Shown here: positions 27,166 to 36,595 of the stretch, piece after piece
Layout of the letters: the number at the start of each line of letters is the position of its first letter
Numbering within the stretch: the first letter of the stretch is position 1
Source: Natrarchaeobaculum aegyptiacum
Lineage (GTDB): Archaea > Halobacteriota > Halobacteria > Halobacteriales > Natrialbaceae
Length of the DNA: 64,000 nt
Assembly (NCBI RefSeq): GCF_002156705.1
Contig: NZ_CP019893.1
Location: 1,054,001 to 1,118,000 of the forward strand
Reading direction: 5' to 3'
Program-made: the position numbers and the translations under genes
The notes under the pieces: generated by a model
What the model was told of the DNA's origin: nothing
The model's database searches: none
What the model saw: the letters and a program-made list of their open reading frames with translations, nothing else

Positions 27166-27186
27166 CGCCGAAACCAGGACTCGAAC
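27166..27186. repeat. Partial copy of tRNA-Asn 3' end (att-like)
   Basis: These 21 bases match 27341-27361, the discriminator, acceptor strand and start of the T arm of tRNA-Asn, at 20 of 21 positions in the same orientation. A displaced tRNA 3' end is the footprint of tyrosine-integrase insertion. Only about 150 bp lie between the two copies, with no gene in them. Confidence 0.6.
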
Positions 27187-27340
27187 AGGTGTGAGACGTT
27201 CCGGGGTGCATACCTCACGCCGTTCGGATACGCTTCCGGAGCGGTGACTCGCGTGCTCGAGTCTGTCTTGTCACGTGTTTTCTCGAACCGGGTTCACTCG
27301 GAGCTATCGCTCCTCGCGAGATGTGGGTTCGAGGAGAACA

Positions 27341-27413
27341 CGCCGAAGCCAGGACTCGAACCTGGGACAACCTCGTTAACAGCGAGGTGCTCTACCATCT
27401 GAGCTACTTCGGC
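27341..27413 (-). tRNA. tRNA-Asn (GTT)
   Basis: A 73-nt cloverleaf on the minus strand. The acceptor stem is GCCGAAG with CTTCGGC and discriminator G; the D arm reads AGCTCAGATGGTAGAGC; the anticodon arm is CTCGCTGTTAACGAG with anticodon GTT; the T arm is CCAGGTTCGAGTCCTGG. CCA is not encoded, as is usual here, and the CCA-adding enzyme gene follows on the other strand. No intron is seen. Confidence 0.96.
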
Positions 27414-27551
27414 TCACCTCATCGTAGCCGCGTGTATTTGATAGGGCTTTCGTTTTGCCCGCCCCGTGTTTGCTAGCTGGTGACGCCTCTCGAGCCACCG
27501 ACGACCTGCAGTTCGATACGCTTTCCCGCGGGGCACGAGTAGACCCCTCCA

Positions 27552-28931
27552 ATGAGCGAGGACGACGCCGACGATGCCACCGACGAGTTCGACGCCGTCG
27601 TGGCCAGAGCCCGCGAACGCGTCGATCCCGACCCCGACGAACGCAGGCGGTTGCGGGAGGTCGCCGACCGCCTCGTAGAGCGCGCGGAAACGGCCGCAAC
27701 CGAGCGGTGTCCCGACGCCGACGTCATGCAGGTCGGCTCGAGCGCCCGCAGTACGTGGGTCAGCGGCGACCGGGACGTCGACGTCTTCGTCCGTTTCCCG
27801 CCGAACCTCGAACGGGAGACCCTCGAGACGTACGGTCTCGAGGTCGGGCACGACACCGTTCCCGACGGGCACGAGGAGTACGCCGAACACCCCTACGTCA
27901 AAGGCGAAGTCGAGGGCTTCGACGTCGACGTCGTGCCCTGTTATCGACTCGCAGACGCTACCGAGATCCAGTCGGCCGTCGACCGCACGCCGTTTCACAA
28001 CCAGTACCTGCTCGAGCGCCTCGACGACGACCTCGCCGCGGACGTCCGACTCACCAAGGGTTTCATGAAGGGCATCGGGGTCTACGGCAGCGACCTCCGG
28101 ACCCGCGGGTTCAGCGGCTACCTCACCGAACTGCTCGTCTGTGAGTACGGCGGCTTCCGCCCGCTGCTCGAGGCCGCCGTCGACTGGCAACCACCCGTCG
28201 AACTCGATCCCGAAGCGCACGGTCAGGAGACGTTCTCCGATCCGCTCGTCGTCATCGACCCGACCGACCCCGAGCGCAACGTCGCGGCAGTGCTCTCCTC
28301 GGAGAACGTCGCCCGCTTCACCCACTACGCCCGGGAGTTCCTCGCCGATCCCGACGTCTCGTTCTTCGAACCACGCGACCCGGACCCGCTCACCGAATCC
28401 GAACTCCGGGCACACCTCGAGCGGCGCCAGACCACTCCGATCGCCGTCCGGTTCGACGCGCCTGACCTCGTTCCGGACCAGCTCTACCCGCAGCTCTACA
28501 AGTCCCTCTCCGGGATCACGCAGGGACTCGACGACCGCGGCTTCCACGTCTTCCGCGGGACGACCTACGCCAACGAGACGGCCATCGTCTTCGCCGAACT
28601 CGCCGTCGACACGCTCCCTGCGATCGAACGTCATCAGGGACCGCCCGTCCACGTCTCGGGTCACGCCGGGGGGTTCTACGCGGCCTACGCCGACGACGAC
28701 CATACCTACGGCCCCTTCCTCGAGGGGAGCCGCTACGTCGCCGAGCGCGAGCGCAGCTTTACCACCGCTCGTGAGTACCTCGAGAGCGACCGTCTGTTCG
28801 ACGTCGGCCTCGGTGCCCACGTCGAGTCGGCCCTCGAGGACGACTACGAGGTGCTCGTCGGCGAGGAGGTCCGGGATCTGCTCGGCGAGTTCGGACCGGA
28901 ACTCCGGCGGTACTTCGAACCGCGTCCCTGA
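27552..28931 (+). CDS. cca: Archaeal CCA tRNA nucleotidyltransferase
   Basis: A 459-residue class I CCA-adding enzyme, which adds or repairs the 3' CCA of tRNAs. The nucleotidyltransferase signature GSSARSTWVSGDRDVDVF spans residues 62-79, with metal ligands D75 and D77, and a third acidic residue in EGFDVDVVPCY near 117-127. The tail and body regions typical of the archaeal class follow (RGFSGYLTELLV near 182). It starts 138 bp from tRNA-Asn on the opposite strand. Length matches the family. Confidence 0.95.
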   Translation: MSEDDADDATDEFDAVVARARERVDPDPDERRRLREVADRLVERAETAATERCPDADVMQVGSSARSTWVSGDRDVDVFVRFPPNLERETLETYGLEVGHDTVPDGHEEYAEHPYVKGEVEGFDVDVVPCYRLADATEIQSAVDRTPFHNQYLLERLDDDLAADVRLTKGFMKGIGVYGSDLRTRGFSGYLTELLVCEYGGFRPLLEAAVDWQPPVELDPEAHGQETFSDPLVVIDPTDPERNVAAVLSSENVARFTHYAREFLADPDVSFFEPRDPDPLTESELRAHLERRQTTPIAVRFDAPDLVPDQLYPQLYKSLSGITQGLDDRGFHVFRGTTYANETAIVFAELAVDTLPAIERHQGPPVHVSGHAGGFYAAYADDDHTYGPFLEGSRYVAERERSFTTAREYLESDRLFDVGLGAHVESALEDDYEVLVGEEVRDLLGEFGPELRRYFEPRP

Positions 28932-29006
28932 CCGGCTCGCCACGCCGACTCGTCCTCGACGGAGCAACCCAGCACTTTACCCCGCTGGGGACCTAGGGGT
29001 GTGTAG

Positions 29007-29876
29007 ATGGACGAGGGACCCGAATACGGGCTGGTCGACGACGAGGCCGTCGAAACCCCCGGCGACGAGTGGGAAGAGATCGACGTCTCGGATACCGACG
29101 CCGATCGCATCGCGCGCAAACGCGACCGCGAGTTCGAGCAGTTCGAGAAGCGACTCACGGACGCCGATCAGTTCAAGGTCGAACAGTCGGTGTTCGACGA
29201 CGCCACCTTCGCGGCCCTCTACAAACTCGTCCAGGACGGCCACGTCGAAGCCTTCGGCGGGCCGCTCTCGACCGGCAAGGAGGCCAACGTCTACCACGCA
29301 CTGGGCGACGACCGCGACGTCGCAGTCAAAATCTACCGGATCAACGCCTCGAACTTCCGACAGATGCGTGACTACCTCGAGGGTGACCCCCGATTCGAGG
29401 GCCTCGGTGGGAAGAAAAAAGACGTCGTCCTCGCCTGGACCAAAAAGGAGTTCGCGAACCTGAATCGAGCGAAGAAAGCCGGCGTCCGTGTCCCCGAACC
29501 GATCGCATCCGAGCGCAACGTCCTCGTGATGGAGTACATCGGGAACGAAGACGGACGCGCCAAACGGCTGGGCGAGGTCCAGATCGAGAATCCCGAGACC
29601 GCCTACGGCGTCCTCAGAGAATACATGCGACGACTCTATTCGGCCGGGCTGATCCACGGCGATCTGAGCGAGTACAACGTCGTCTTCGACGAGGGCCAGC
29701 TGGTCGTCATCGACCTCGGACAGGCAGTGACAGTCCACCACCCGAACAGCCGGGACTTCTTAGAGCGCGACTGTGAGAACGTGGCGAGTTTCTTCCGGCG
29801 ACAGGGCCTCGAGGTCGAGACGGCGGACTTACTCGAGTTCGTCACCGACCCCGAACCAGATCCCTCGCGGGACTGA
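29007..29876 (+). CDS. rio1: Rio1 serine protein kinase/ATPase
   Basis: A 289-residue RIO1-family protein involved in small ribosomal subunit maturation. The flexible P-loop STGKEANVYHA lies near residues 89-99, the lysine in VAVKIYRI near 112, the catalytic LIHGDLSEYNVVFD near 215-228 and the metal-binding aspartate in VIDLGQAV near 235. The N-terminal 50 residues are acidic and probably disordered. It is on the same strand as cca (75 bp gap) and the phosphoesterase (69 bp gap), so co-transcription is possible. Confidence 0.93.
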   Translation: MDEGPEYGLVDDEAVETPGDEWEEIDVSDTDADRIARKRDREFEQFEKRLTDADQFKVEQSVFDDATFAALYKLVQDGHVEAFGGPLSTGKEANVYHALGDDRDVAVKIYRINASNFRQMRDYLEGDPRFEGLGGKKKDVVLAWTKKEFANLNRAKKAGVRVPEPIASERNVLVMEYIGNEDGRAKRLGEVQIENPETAYGVLREYMRRLYSAGLIHGDLSEYNVVFDEGQLVVIDLGQAVTVHHPNSRDFLERDCENVASFFRRQGLEVETADLLEFVTDPEPDPSRD

Positions 29877-29945
29877 CCCATCTCGGGACGGTCCGCTCTT
29901 GGACGGCCCCGAACACATTTGTCGCTCGCAGTCGCGGCATTCGAC

Positions 29946-30458
29946 ATGAACATCGGGATCGTCTCGGACACCCACGACAACGTCGAGGCAATCGAGCGCG
30001 CGATCGAGATCTTCCGCGAGGAGGGCGTCGAGATCGTGATCCACTGTGGCGACTTCGTCGCACCGCTGATGGTCGATTCCTTCGACGGCTTCGAACTCCA
30101 CGGTGTCCTCGGGAACAACGACGGCGACGTCGCGAACCTGCAGGCCGCGTTCGACCGGCTGGGCGGCGAAAGCGAACTCCACGGCCGCTTCGCCAGCCTC
30201 GAGTTCGACGGCCTCTCCTTCGGGGTCCTCCACGGCGAACACAGAGACGAGGTGGAGGCAATCGCCGCGGGTGAAACCTTCGACGTCGTCTGCTACGGCC
30301 ACCACCACCACCGCGAACTCCGCGAGGAAGGCCGGACGACGGTGATCAATCCGGGCGCGCACGTGCTGGCGCGCTCGGCGGACGACCGCACCGTCGCCAT
30401 CTTCGACACGCTCTCGGAATCGGTTCGATTCCGGTCGGTGCTCGAGGACGAAGGGTAA
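29946..30458 (+). CDS. YfcE/MJ0936-type metallophosphoesterase
   Basis: A 170-residue calcineurin-like phosphodiesterase. Metal-binding motifs are SDTHDN near 7-12, HCGDF near 34-38, GNND near 57-60 and the CYGHHHHRE cluster near 118-126. Family members hydrolyse phosphodiesters in vitro; the physiological substrate is unknown. MNIGIVSDTH is the start. The stop codon directly abuts the stop of the convergent gene (no intervening base). Confidence 0.9.
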   Translation: MNIGIVSDTHDNVEAIERAIEIFREEGVEIVIHCGDFVAPLMVDSFDGFELHGVLGNNDGDVANLQAAFDRLGGESELHGRFASLEFDGLSFGVLHGEHRDEVEAIAAGETFDVVCYGHHHHRELREEGRTTVINPGAHVLARSADDRTVAIFDTLSESVRFRSVLEDEG

Positions 30459-30845
30459 TTACAGGTCCTGCAGCCGAATGCCGTCTTCGACCAGCCGGGC
30501 GTTTCGCTCCCTGCGGAGGTGCTCGCCGAGATCGTCGTGGTCGTACAGCTGTGCCACCACGTCCGCATAGAGCGTCCGCCAGGTCATCGCGTAGATCGGC
30601 GACTGCCCCCACGCGCGAAGTTCGGGGATCAGCTCGTCGTAGGTCTCGTAGCGCTCTTCGAACCGGTCGACCGCCTCGAGCACCTGACTCGCGGCCTCGC
30701 GGTCGTCGTCGGCCTCCTCGATCGCCCGGTTGAGTCGCGCCTCCCACCCTGCGACGGCCTGCTGCATGTCCGCCGCAGCCGTCTCGTCGTCGGCTGGCAG
30801 TCGCTCGAGGATCGGTTCGGGTACGCCGAGTGAGATCGGGTCCAT
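30459..30845 (-). CDS. Conserved haloarchaeal acidic protein
   Basis: A 128-residue, mostly helical acidic protein starting MDPISLGVPEPILERLPADD. It has Trp-containing helices (AVAGWEARLNRAIEEADDD; LRAWGQSPIYAMTWRTLYAD) and no Cys pair, signal or membrane segment. I cannot name a family. It shares its terminus with the metallophosphoesterase gene and stands divergent in neither direction from an obvious partner, so the context gives no function. Confidence 0.65.
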   Translation of the reverse strand: MDPISLGVPEPILERLPADDETAAADMQQAVAGWEARLNRAIEEADDDREAASQVLEAVDRFEERYETYDELIPELRAWGQSPIYAMTWRTLYADVVAQLYDHDDLGEHLRRERNARLVEDGIRLQDL

Positions 30846-30938
30846 GGTCTGTGCTCGTTTCGGGCCGGACCCGTAAGAAGGCACCCGCCAACCCGTGCCT
30901 CGAGCGACCGCGCACGGAAACCGGAACGACGAGCGCCG

Positions 30939-31964
30939 CTACAGTTCGCTGTCCGGCCGAACGACGACTTTACCGAAGCCCTCGCGATTCTCGATGATCT
31001 CGTGGGCGCGCGGGGTTTCGCTCATCGGCAGTTCCTCACGGATCGCGGGTTCGAACGTGCCGTCCCAGACGAGTTCCATCACGTCGTCGACCTGATCGGG
31101 CGTGGCCATCGTCGAGCCGATGATCTCGAGTTGATTCCAGAAGATCCGCGGGATGTCTGTCTCGGGTGCGCCGCCGCCAGTACCGCCACAGGTGACGAGG
31201 CGACCGCCCTTGGTGAGGCTCTTGAGCGAGTCGCGCCAGGTCGGTTCGCCGACGTGCTCGACGACGACGTCGACGCCACGGCCGCCGGTCTCCTCGCGAA
31301 CCCAGTCGGCGAAGTTCTCCTCCTCGTAGTTACAGACGTAGTCTGCGCCGTGCTCTTCGGCGTACTCGAGTTTCTCCTCGCTGCTGCCGGTCGCGTACAC
31401 CTCCGCGCCCGCGTAGTCGGCGATCTGGAGGGCGGCGTGGCCGACGCCGCCGCTCGCACCCAGCACGAGGACTTTTTCGCCGGCCTCGAGGTCCGCGCGC
31501 TCGATCAGCATCCGCCAGGCGGTCTGGAAGACCAGACAGGTCGAACCGGCCACCGACCAGTCGACGTCCTCGGGGACAGGGATCAGGTTGTCCTCCGGGA
31601 TGGCGGCGTACTCGGCGTGGATGCCGGGAACGTGTTCACCGATGATGTGGAACCGGGGGTCGAGCGTCGGATCGTCCATCCGCAGGTCGCCGACACCAGC
31701 CGAGAGTGCGACGTGGTCGCCCTCCTCGAACCGGGTGACGCCCTCGCCGACCGCCGCGACGACCCCCGCACCGTCGCTGCCCGGAATATGGGGCATCTCG
31801 AGGTCGAGTCCGGGCATCCCGCGACGGGTCCAGATGTCGAGGTGGTTGAGCGCCGCCGCTTTGACGTCGACCAGGACCTCGTCGCGGCCGACCTCGGGGT
31901 CGGGATACTCGTCGTACTCGATGACGTCGATGTCGCCGTGCTCGCTGAACTGAACTGCCTGCAT
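30939..31964 (-). CDS. Zinc-type MDR alcohol dehydrogenase/quinone oxidoreductase
   Basis: A 341-residue medium-chain dehydrogenase/reductase. The N-terminal catalytic domain has NHLDIWTRRGMPGL (no Cys at the usual catalytic zinc position), then HIPGSDGAGVVAAVGEGV near 60-77; the cofactor domain has LGASGGVGHAALQIADYAGA near 169-188. The missing zinc cysteine points to a quinone oxidoreductase-like enzyme, although such genes are commonly labelled alcohol dehydrogenase. MQAVQFSEHG is the start. Confidence 0.85.
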   Translation of the reverse strand: MQAVQFSEHGDIDVIEYDEYPDPEVGRDEVLVDVKAAALNHLDIWTRRGMPGLDLEMPHIPGSDGAGVVAAVGEGVTRFEEGDHVALSAGVGDLRMDDPTLDPRFHIIGEHVPGIHAEYAAIPEDNLIPVPEDVDWSVAGSTCLVFQTAWRMLIERADLEAGEKVLVLGASGGVGHAALQIADYAGAEVYATGSSEEKLEYAEEHGADYVCNYEEENFADWVREETGGRGVDVVVEHVGEPTWRDSLKSLTKGGRLVTCGGTGGGAPETDIPRIFWNQLEIIGSTMATPDQVDDVMELVWDGTFEPAIREELPMSETPRAHEIIENREGFGKVVVRPDSEL

Positions 31965-32103
31965 ATCCTGATAGACGGAAACCGCAGTCAAAACGGTTGG
32001 TGTCCCAGCAGAACGGCAGCCGATCACGTTCTTGCGGCCGGCCCTCGAGCGTCGGCCACCGGGCAGTCACAGCGGCTACGTCGTTCGAGTGCGACGCACG
32101 CGT

Positions 32104-32850
32104 ATGGACAAACAGGAGATCCGCGAGCGCGTCTGGGACGACCTCGAGGACAGCGGTGAGGCCCGGTTTCCGTTCCCGCCACACGGCCGAATTCCGAACT
32201 TCGCAGGGGCCGACGAGGCCGCAGACCGACTCGCCGACCAGCCGGAGTGGGAGGCAGCGACGACGATCAAGGCCAATCCCGACGCCCCGCAGCTTCCGGT
32301 CCGCAGGCGGGCACTGCGCGAGGGAAAGACCGTCTACATGGCCGTTCCCCGGCTGCGCGACAGGAAGTGTTTCCTGAAACTCGACCCCGACGTACTCGAG
32401 GACTACGACGCGGCCACCACCGTCTCGGGCTCGTCGAAACACGGCCAGCAGGTCGGCCCCGAAGCGGTCGACGAGATCGACCTGATCGTCTCCGGGAGCG
32501 TCGCGGTGAGCGTGGGTCAACCCACGGCCGCGACGGACGGCGGCCGTCGAGAGTCTGCTGGCGGCCGGATCGGAAAAGGCGAAGGGTACAGCGACCTCGA
32601 GTACGCCATCCTGCGTGACCTCGCCCTCGTCGACGAGGAGACGCCCGTCGCGACGACCGTCCACGAGCGCCAACTGCTCGAGCAGTCGATCCCGGTCGGC
32701 GACCACGACGTTCCGATGGACCTCGTCGTCACTCCCGAACGGACGATCCGGCCGGACGGCGGCGAGAAACCGGACGGCATCGACTGGAACCTGCTCGAGG
32801 AAGACCGACTCGAAGAGATTCCGGTGCTCGAACGGCTGCGTGGGCGGTAA
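32104..32850 (+). CDS. 5-formyltetrahydrofolate cyclo-ligase-like protein
   Basis: A 248-residue protein of the 5-FTHF cyclo-ligase family, which converts 5-formyl- to 5,10-methenyl-tetrahydrofolate with ATP. GRIPNFAGADEAA near 28-40 and the nucleotide-binding GGRIGKGEGYSDLEYAI near 153-169 are visible. Archaeal members are longer than the bacterial enzyme and their substrate is not proven. MDKQEIRERVWDDL is the start. A folate role would fit the pabABC cluster in this window. Confidence 0.83.
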   Translation: MDKQEIRERVWDDLEDSGEARFPFPPHGRIPNFAGADEAADRLADQPEWEAATTIKANPDAPQLPVRRRALREGKTVYMAVPRLRDRKCFLKLDPDVLEDYDAATTVSGSSKHGQQVGPEAVDEIDLIVSGSVAVSVGQPTAATDGGRRESAGGRIGKGEGYSDLEYAILRDLALVDEETPVATTVHERQLLEQSIPVGDHDVPMDLVVTPERTIRPDGGEKPDGIDWNLLEEDRLEEIPVLERLRGR

Positions 32851-33526
32851 CCAGCTACTCGAGTCGGCGGCTGATTACCCGGGCCGTGGCTCGGTGCAGT
32901 CGTCCACCGTCTGTCCGGACAGTGGTTCCGATTTCCGAACTCGAGACTCGACGACGCAGGTACCAGAGAAATGGTCCGTCCCGGGGGCGCGATATCGCGC
33001 CCCCGGGTGCCAGAACCGCTGGGTGTGGCGCGAGCGTGGTGCAGGGCGCCCGCGCCGGAGACGGTGTGGCAATGGTGGGGGAAGGGTGCTGTGGTGGGAT
33101 TGCTGGAAGTCACGGGAACGCGTTGGATGCCTCGGTGGAGTCTCCCCGGTGACCTCCATCTACACCTCAGGGGAGATGTCCACTTGAACCGCAGTGACGG
33201 TATATGACCCTTACGTTGACTTTTGTCGGATTTAACCCGATTTCAATCGGTCCAGATCGGACGGCTGACGGTTCATACACCACGATTCTGAAGTAGGTGG
33301 TGCTTTCCACCGCGAGAATGGCCTGCGTTAGCCCATCGTTTTCCGGGCCGGGAAATCACTCGTTACCCGACTCGAACCCGGTCACGGCGTCGGGGTCCGC
33401 AGACCACCTCCAGGGGCCAGATCTCGAGGAGAGAATCAGGCCATCCCCACCCTGCGGGAGTCGTCCGGGCGAGAGACGCGAGAAACCGATCGTCGAATCG
33501 TGCAGGCGGCGAACCGCGGCCGGACG
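32851..33526. other. 676-bp gene-free gap with strong inverted repeats
   Basis: No convincing open frame or known RNA is seen. It holds a perfect 28-bp palindrome at 32980-33007 centred on GATATC, an inverted pair TCTCCCC (33141-33147) and GGGGAGA (33170-33176), a TATA-like GGTATATGA near 33199, a switchable GGTGG that can pair with CACC upstream or CCACC downstream near 33272-33313, and GTCCGG/CCGGAC arms near 33466-33527. I searched for RNase P and SRP RNA motifs by eye and did not find them. Confidence 0.6.
32980..33007. repeat. Perfect 28-bp palindrome
   Basis: The sequence is CCC, five G, CGC, then GATATC at the centre, followed by the exact complement. It lies 130 bp beyond the cyclo-ligase stop. 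It could be a cruciform, a dimer operator or, as RNA, a very stable hairpin. Confidence 0.85.
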
Positions 33527-33847
33527 TCAATCGACCAGTTCGCTCGCGACGACGTCTGCACCGACGAGTTTCGGATCGACCGCCAGATCGAGCTGTCCCT
33601 TCACGAAGTCCGGGATGGTCCGTCGGGCGTACACCACCGTGCGAGCCTCGGCGTTCAGGTCGCAGACGATCGGAATCGTCGTCGCCTGGCCCACGTCGGT
33701 CAGCACGTAGAGGTCCGTCTCGAGCACGCCGGCGTCCTCGAGTTCCGGGCGGCTGATGACGCCGTCGACGCGGGCGACAGCGATCCCCTCGGCCTCGAGC
33801 GCTTCACCGATCCCGTCGTCGTCCGGTCCCGCGACGATTGCCTCCAT
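33527..33847 (-). CDS. DUF7126-type small protein
   Basis: A 106-residue acidic protein starting [21 protein letters not shown], with a Rossmann-like alternation of strands and helices (GVLETDLYVLTDVGQATTIPIVCDLN). It matches the haloarchaeal family now called DUF7126, which regularly follows guaAb. Its ATG overlaps the guaAb stop (TAATG), so it is translated as the last gene of the pyrG operon. A link to nucleotide synthesis is inferred from context only. Confidence 0.78.
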   Translation of the reverse strand: MEAIVAGPDDDGIGEALEAEGIAVARVDGVISRPELEDAGVLETDLYVLTDVGQATTIPIVCDLNAEARTVVYARRTIPDFVKGQLDLAVDPKLVGADVVASELVD

Positions 33848-34764
33848 TATTCGTACTCGATGGTCGCTGGCGGTTTGTGGGTCACGTCGTAGACCACGCG
33901 CGCAACGTTTTCGTTCTCGCCGGTAATTCGTGACTGGATGCGCTGGAGGGTCTCCCAGTCGATTTCCTGCGCGCGAGCAGTCATCCCGTCGCGAGAGTCG
34001 ACCGAGCGCACGGAGACGACCCACCCGTGGACCCGGTTGTCGCCTTTGACGCCCGTGGCCTTGCCGATCACCGCAGCCAGTGCCTGCCACGGCTCGTACT
34101 CCTCGAGTTCCTCTTCGACGACGTGGCAGGCCTCGCGAGCGACCTCGAGTTTCTCCTCGGTCACTTCGCCGATGACGCGAACGGCGAGGCCGGGACCGGG
34201 GAACGGCATCCGCTCGGCGACGATTTCGTCGAGGCCGAGGTGGCGGGCGACCTCGCGGACCTCGTCCTTGTAGAGGTCGCGGACTGGTTCGACGATCCCC
34301 TCGAAGTCGACCACGTCGGGCAGACCGCCGACGTTGTGGTGGGACTTGATCCCGCCTTCGGACTCGATCCGGTCGGGGTAGATCGTCCCCTGAACGAGGA
34401 AGTCTGCGTCGGCGTCTCTGGCTTCACGCTCGAACTCCCGGATGAACTGCTCGCCGATCACCTTCCGCTTCTCTTCGGGATCGGTGACGCCGGCGAGGGC
34501 CTCGAGGAAGCGGTCTTTCGCGTCGACGACGCGCAGGCTCTCCATGTAGTCGAACGTCTCTTCGATCTGGGCGGTCTCGCCTTTGCGCATCAGGCCGGTG
34601 TCGACGTAGACCGGGGTGAGTCGGTCGCCGATGGCCTCGTAGGCCAGTGCGGCGGCGACCGAGGAGTCGACGCCGCCCGAGAGGGCGATGACCGCGTTGG
34701 CGTCGCCGATTTCGTCGTCGATCTCTTCGACTGCGTCTGGTACGAACGTCTCTGTGTCTACCAT
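33847..34764 (-). CDS. guaAb: GMP synthase ATP-pyrophosphatase subunit
   Basis: A 305-residue synthetase subunit of the split archaeal GMP synthase. The PP-loop [14 protein letters not shown] lies near 28-41, and the C-terminal dimerisation domain has [13 protein letters not shown] near 187-199 and [11 protein letters not shown]. It adenylates XMP and aminates it with ammonia from a separate amidotransferase. Start and stop overlap neighbours by 1-4 bases. The glutaminase subunit is not adjacent; the amidotransferase at 21166 is a possible but unproven partner. Confidence 0.93.
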   Translation of the reverse strand: MVDTETFVPDAVEEIDDEIGDANAVIALSGGVDSSVAAALAYEAIGDRLTPVYVDTGLMRKGETAQIEETFDYMESLRVVDAKDRFLEALAGVTDPEEKRKVIGEQFIREFEREARDADADFLVQGTIYPDRIESEGGIKSHHNVGGLPDVVDFEGIVEPVRDLYKDEVREVARHLGLDEIVAERMPFPGPGLAVRVIGEVTEEKLEVAREACHVVEEELEEYEPWQALAAVIGKATGVKGDNRVHGWVVSVRSVDSRDGMTARAQEIDWETLQRIQSRITGENENVARVVYDVTHKPPATIEYE

Positions 34765-36449
34765 CAGTGGGTTACCTCCGTTTCTGGATCTGCATCAGCT
34801 ATCGGTCCGTCGCCCGATTCGTCCAGTTCCGATCGCTCGAGGACGGCCTCGACCAGCCCCAGGAACGGCGGGCTGGGCTGGCCCGGTCTCGAGGTGTACT
34901 CGGGGTGGAACTGCGTCCCGAGGAAGTAGGGGTGGCCCTCGAGTTCGAGGATTTCCATTCGATTTCCGGCAGTGCCGGAGAACGTCAGCGGCTCGTCTTC
35001 GAACTGCTCGAAGTACTCGGGGTTGACCTCGTAGCGGTGGCGGTGGCGCTCCGTACACGAGGTGTTCTCGTAGAGGTCGTACGCGAGCGTCTCCGGTTCG
35101 ATGACGGTCGTGTGCTCGCCCAGTCGCATCGTCCCGCCCATGTTCTCGACTTCGTACTGCTCGGGCAGGATGTCGATCACCGGGTGGGGGGTCTCCTCGT
35201 CCATCTCGGCCGAGTGAGCACCCTCGAGCCCGAGGACGTTTCGGGCGTACTCGACGACGGCCATCTGGAAGCCCAGACAGAGCCCGAGGAAGGGGACGTC
35301 GTTCTCGCGAGCGTAGCGGACGGCCTCGATCTTGCCCTCCGTGCCGCGCATGCCGAAGCCGCCGGGGACGATGACGCCGTCGACGCCCTCGAGCTGGCCG
35401 TCGTGACCACCTGCGAGGTCGTCGGCGAAGACCCACTCGACGTTGACGTCGACGCCGACCTCGAAGCCGGCGTGCTTGAGCGACTCGTGGATCGACATGT
35501 AGGCATCCTCGAGGTCGTACTTCCCGACGAGTGCGACGTCGACGGTGCCCTCTTTCTCGGTGGTGACGATCTCGCGCCACTCGTTGGTCCGTTCTTCGGG
35601 GGACAGGGCCTCCTCGGCCAGTCCAAAGTGCTCGAGGACGTACTGGTCGAGTCCCTCCTCTTCGACCATCAGGGGGACGTGGTAGACGTCCGGGACGTCA
35701 GGGTTCGAGAAGACCGCCTCGGTCGGAATATCACAGAACAGGGCGATCTTCTCTTTCGTCTCGGGGTCGAGTTTGTCCTCACAGCGACCGACGATGACGT
35801 CGGGCTGGAGGCCGATCGATCGAACCTCCTTGACGCTGTGCTGGGTCGGCTTCGTCTTCTGCTCGCCGTTTTTCGAGTACGGAACGAGCGTGACGTGGGT
35901 GAACAGGACGTTTTCCTCGGGTTCCTCGTGGGCGAACTGCCGGAGCGCCTCGAGGTAGGGCATCCCCTCGATGTCCCCGACGGTGCCGCCGACTTCGATG
36001 ATACAGACGTCGGTCCCCTCGGCGGCCTCCCGAATCCGCCGTTTGATGTCGTCCGTAACGTGCGGGATGATCTGGACAGTCTTCCCGAGGTAGTCACCAG
36101 CGCGTTCTTTCTCGATGACGTGCTGGTAGGTCTTCCCCGTCGTGATGTTGTGATCGGAGGTCATGTCGATGTCGAGGAACCGTTCGTAGTTCCCCAGGTC
36201 GAGGTCGACCTCGCCGCCGTCCTCTAAAACGTAGACCTCCCCGTGCTGGTAGGGATTCATCGTCCCCGCGTCCACGTTGAGATACGGGTCGATCTTCACC
36301 GCGGTAACGTCGAACCCGGCATTTTTGAGGAGTCGACCGGTGCTCGCGGCCGTGATCCCCTTCCCGAGTCCCGACATTACGCCGCCGGTGACGAAGATGA
36401 ACTTGTTCCCCAGATCGGGGTCATAATGGGTGTCCGCTTCCGTCGGCAT
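34764..36449 (-). CDS. pyrG: CTP synthase
   Basis: A 561-residue enzyme that makes CTP from UTP, ATP and glutamine. The synthetase domain begins [21 protein letters not shown] near 16-36 and includes [15 protein letters not shown] near 52-66; the C-terminal glutaminase has the nucleophile in [16 protein letters not shown] near 392 and the His/Glu pair in [10 protein letters not shown] near 525. [10 protein letters not shown] is taken as start. It leads the pyrG-guaAb-DUF7126 operon, with ATGA overlap to guaAb. Confidence 0.96.
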   Translation of the reverse strand: MPTEADTHYDPDLGNKFIFVTGGVMSGLGKGITAASTGRLLKNAGFDVTAVKIDPYLNVDAGTMNPYQHGEVYVLEDGGEVDLDLGNYERFLDIDMTSDHNITTGKTYQHVIEKERAGDYLGKTVQIIPHVTDDIKRRIREAAEGTDVCIIEVGGTVGDIEGMPYLEALRQFAHEEPEENVLFTHVTLVPYSKNGEQKTKPTQHSVKEVRSIGLQPDVIVGRCEDKLDPETKEKIALFCDIPTEAVFSNPDVPDVYHVPLMVEEEGLDQYVLEHFGLAEEALSPEERTNEWREIVTTEKEGTVDVALVGKYDLEDAYMSIHESLKHAGFEVGVDVNVEWVFADDLAGGHDGQLEGVDGVIVPGGFGMRGTEGKIEAVRYARENDVPFLGLCLGFQMAVVEYARNVLGLEGAHSAEMDEETPHPVIDILPEQYEVENMGGTMRLGEHTTVIEPETLAYDLYENTSCTERHRHRYEVNPEYFEQFEDEPLTFSGTAGNRMEILELEGHPYFLGTQFHPEYTSRPGQPSPPFLGLVEAVLERSELDESGDGPIADADPETEVTH

Positions 36450-36595
36450 ACCGAGTGTGCGCGCGACCAGTTGAAAACGATTTCGGGAAGCCACCCGCTC
36501 CGCGAACGTGTGTCACCCGTGGCTCGGCCAAGTCTGGCTCGAAACTCGAGTCCGTCGTGTCGCTCGAGTATTCGGACCGGCAGGTGCGCCCGCCA

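Noticed and set aside
27094-27402. Plus-strand frame of 102 codons running into tRNA-Asn
   Set aside because: Its end is antisense to the tRNA (PKPGLEPGTT is the usual false translation of the T arm); no protein is supported.
27414-28967. Minus-strand frame of 517 codons opposite cca
   Set aside because: The plus strand encodes a clear CCA-adding enzyme; the antisense product is Val/Gly/Glu-rich mirror sequence with no family.
33360-33420. tRNA-like T-arm GACTCGAACCC on the plus strand
   Set aside because: The flanking bases do not form a 5-bp T stem or an acceptor stem, so no tRNA is called.
32851-33526. RNase P or SRP RNA in the large gap
   Set aside because: The universal RNase P core (GAGGAAAGTC type) and the SRP S-domain motif were not found on either strand by eye.
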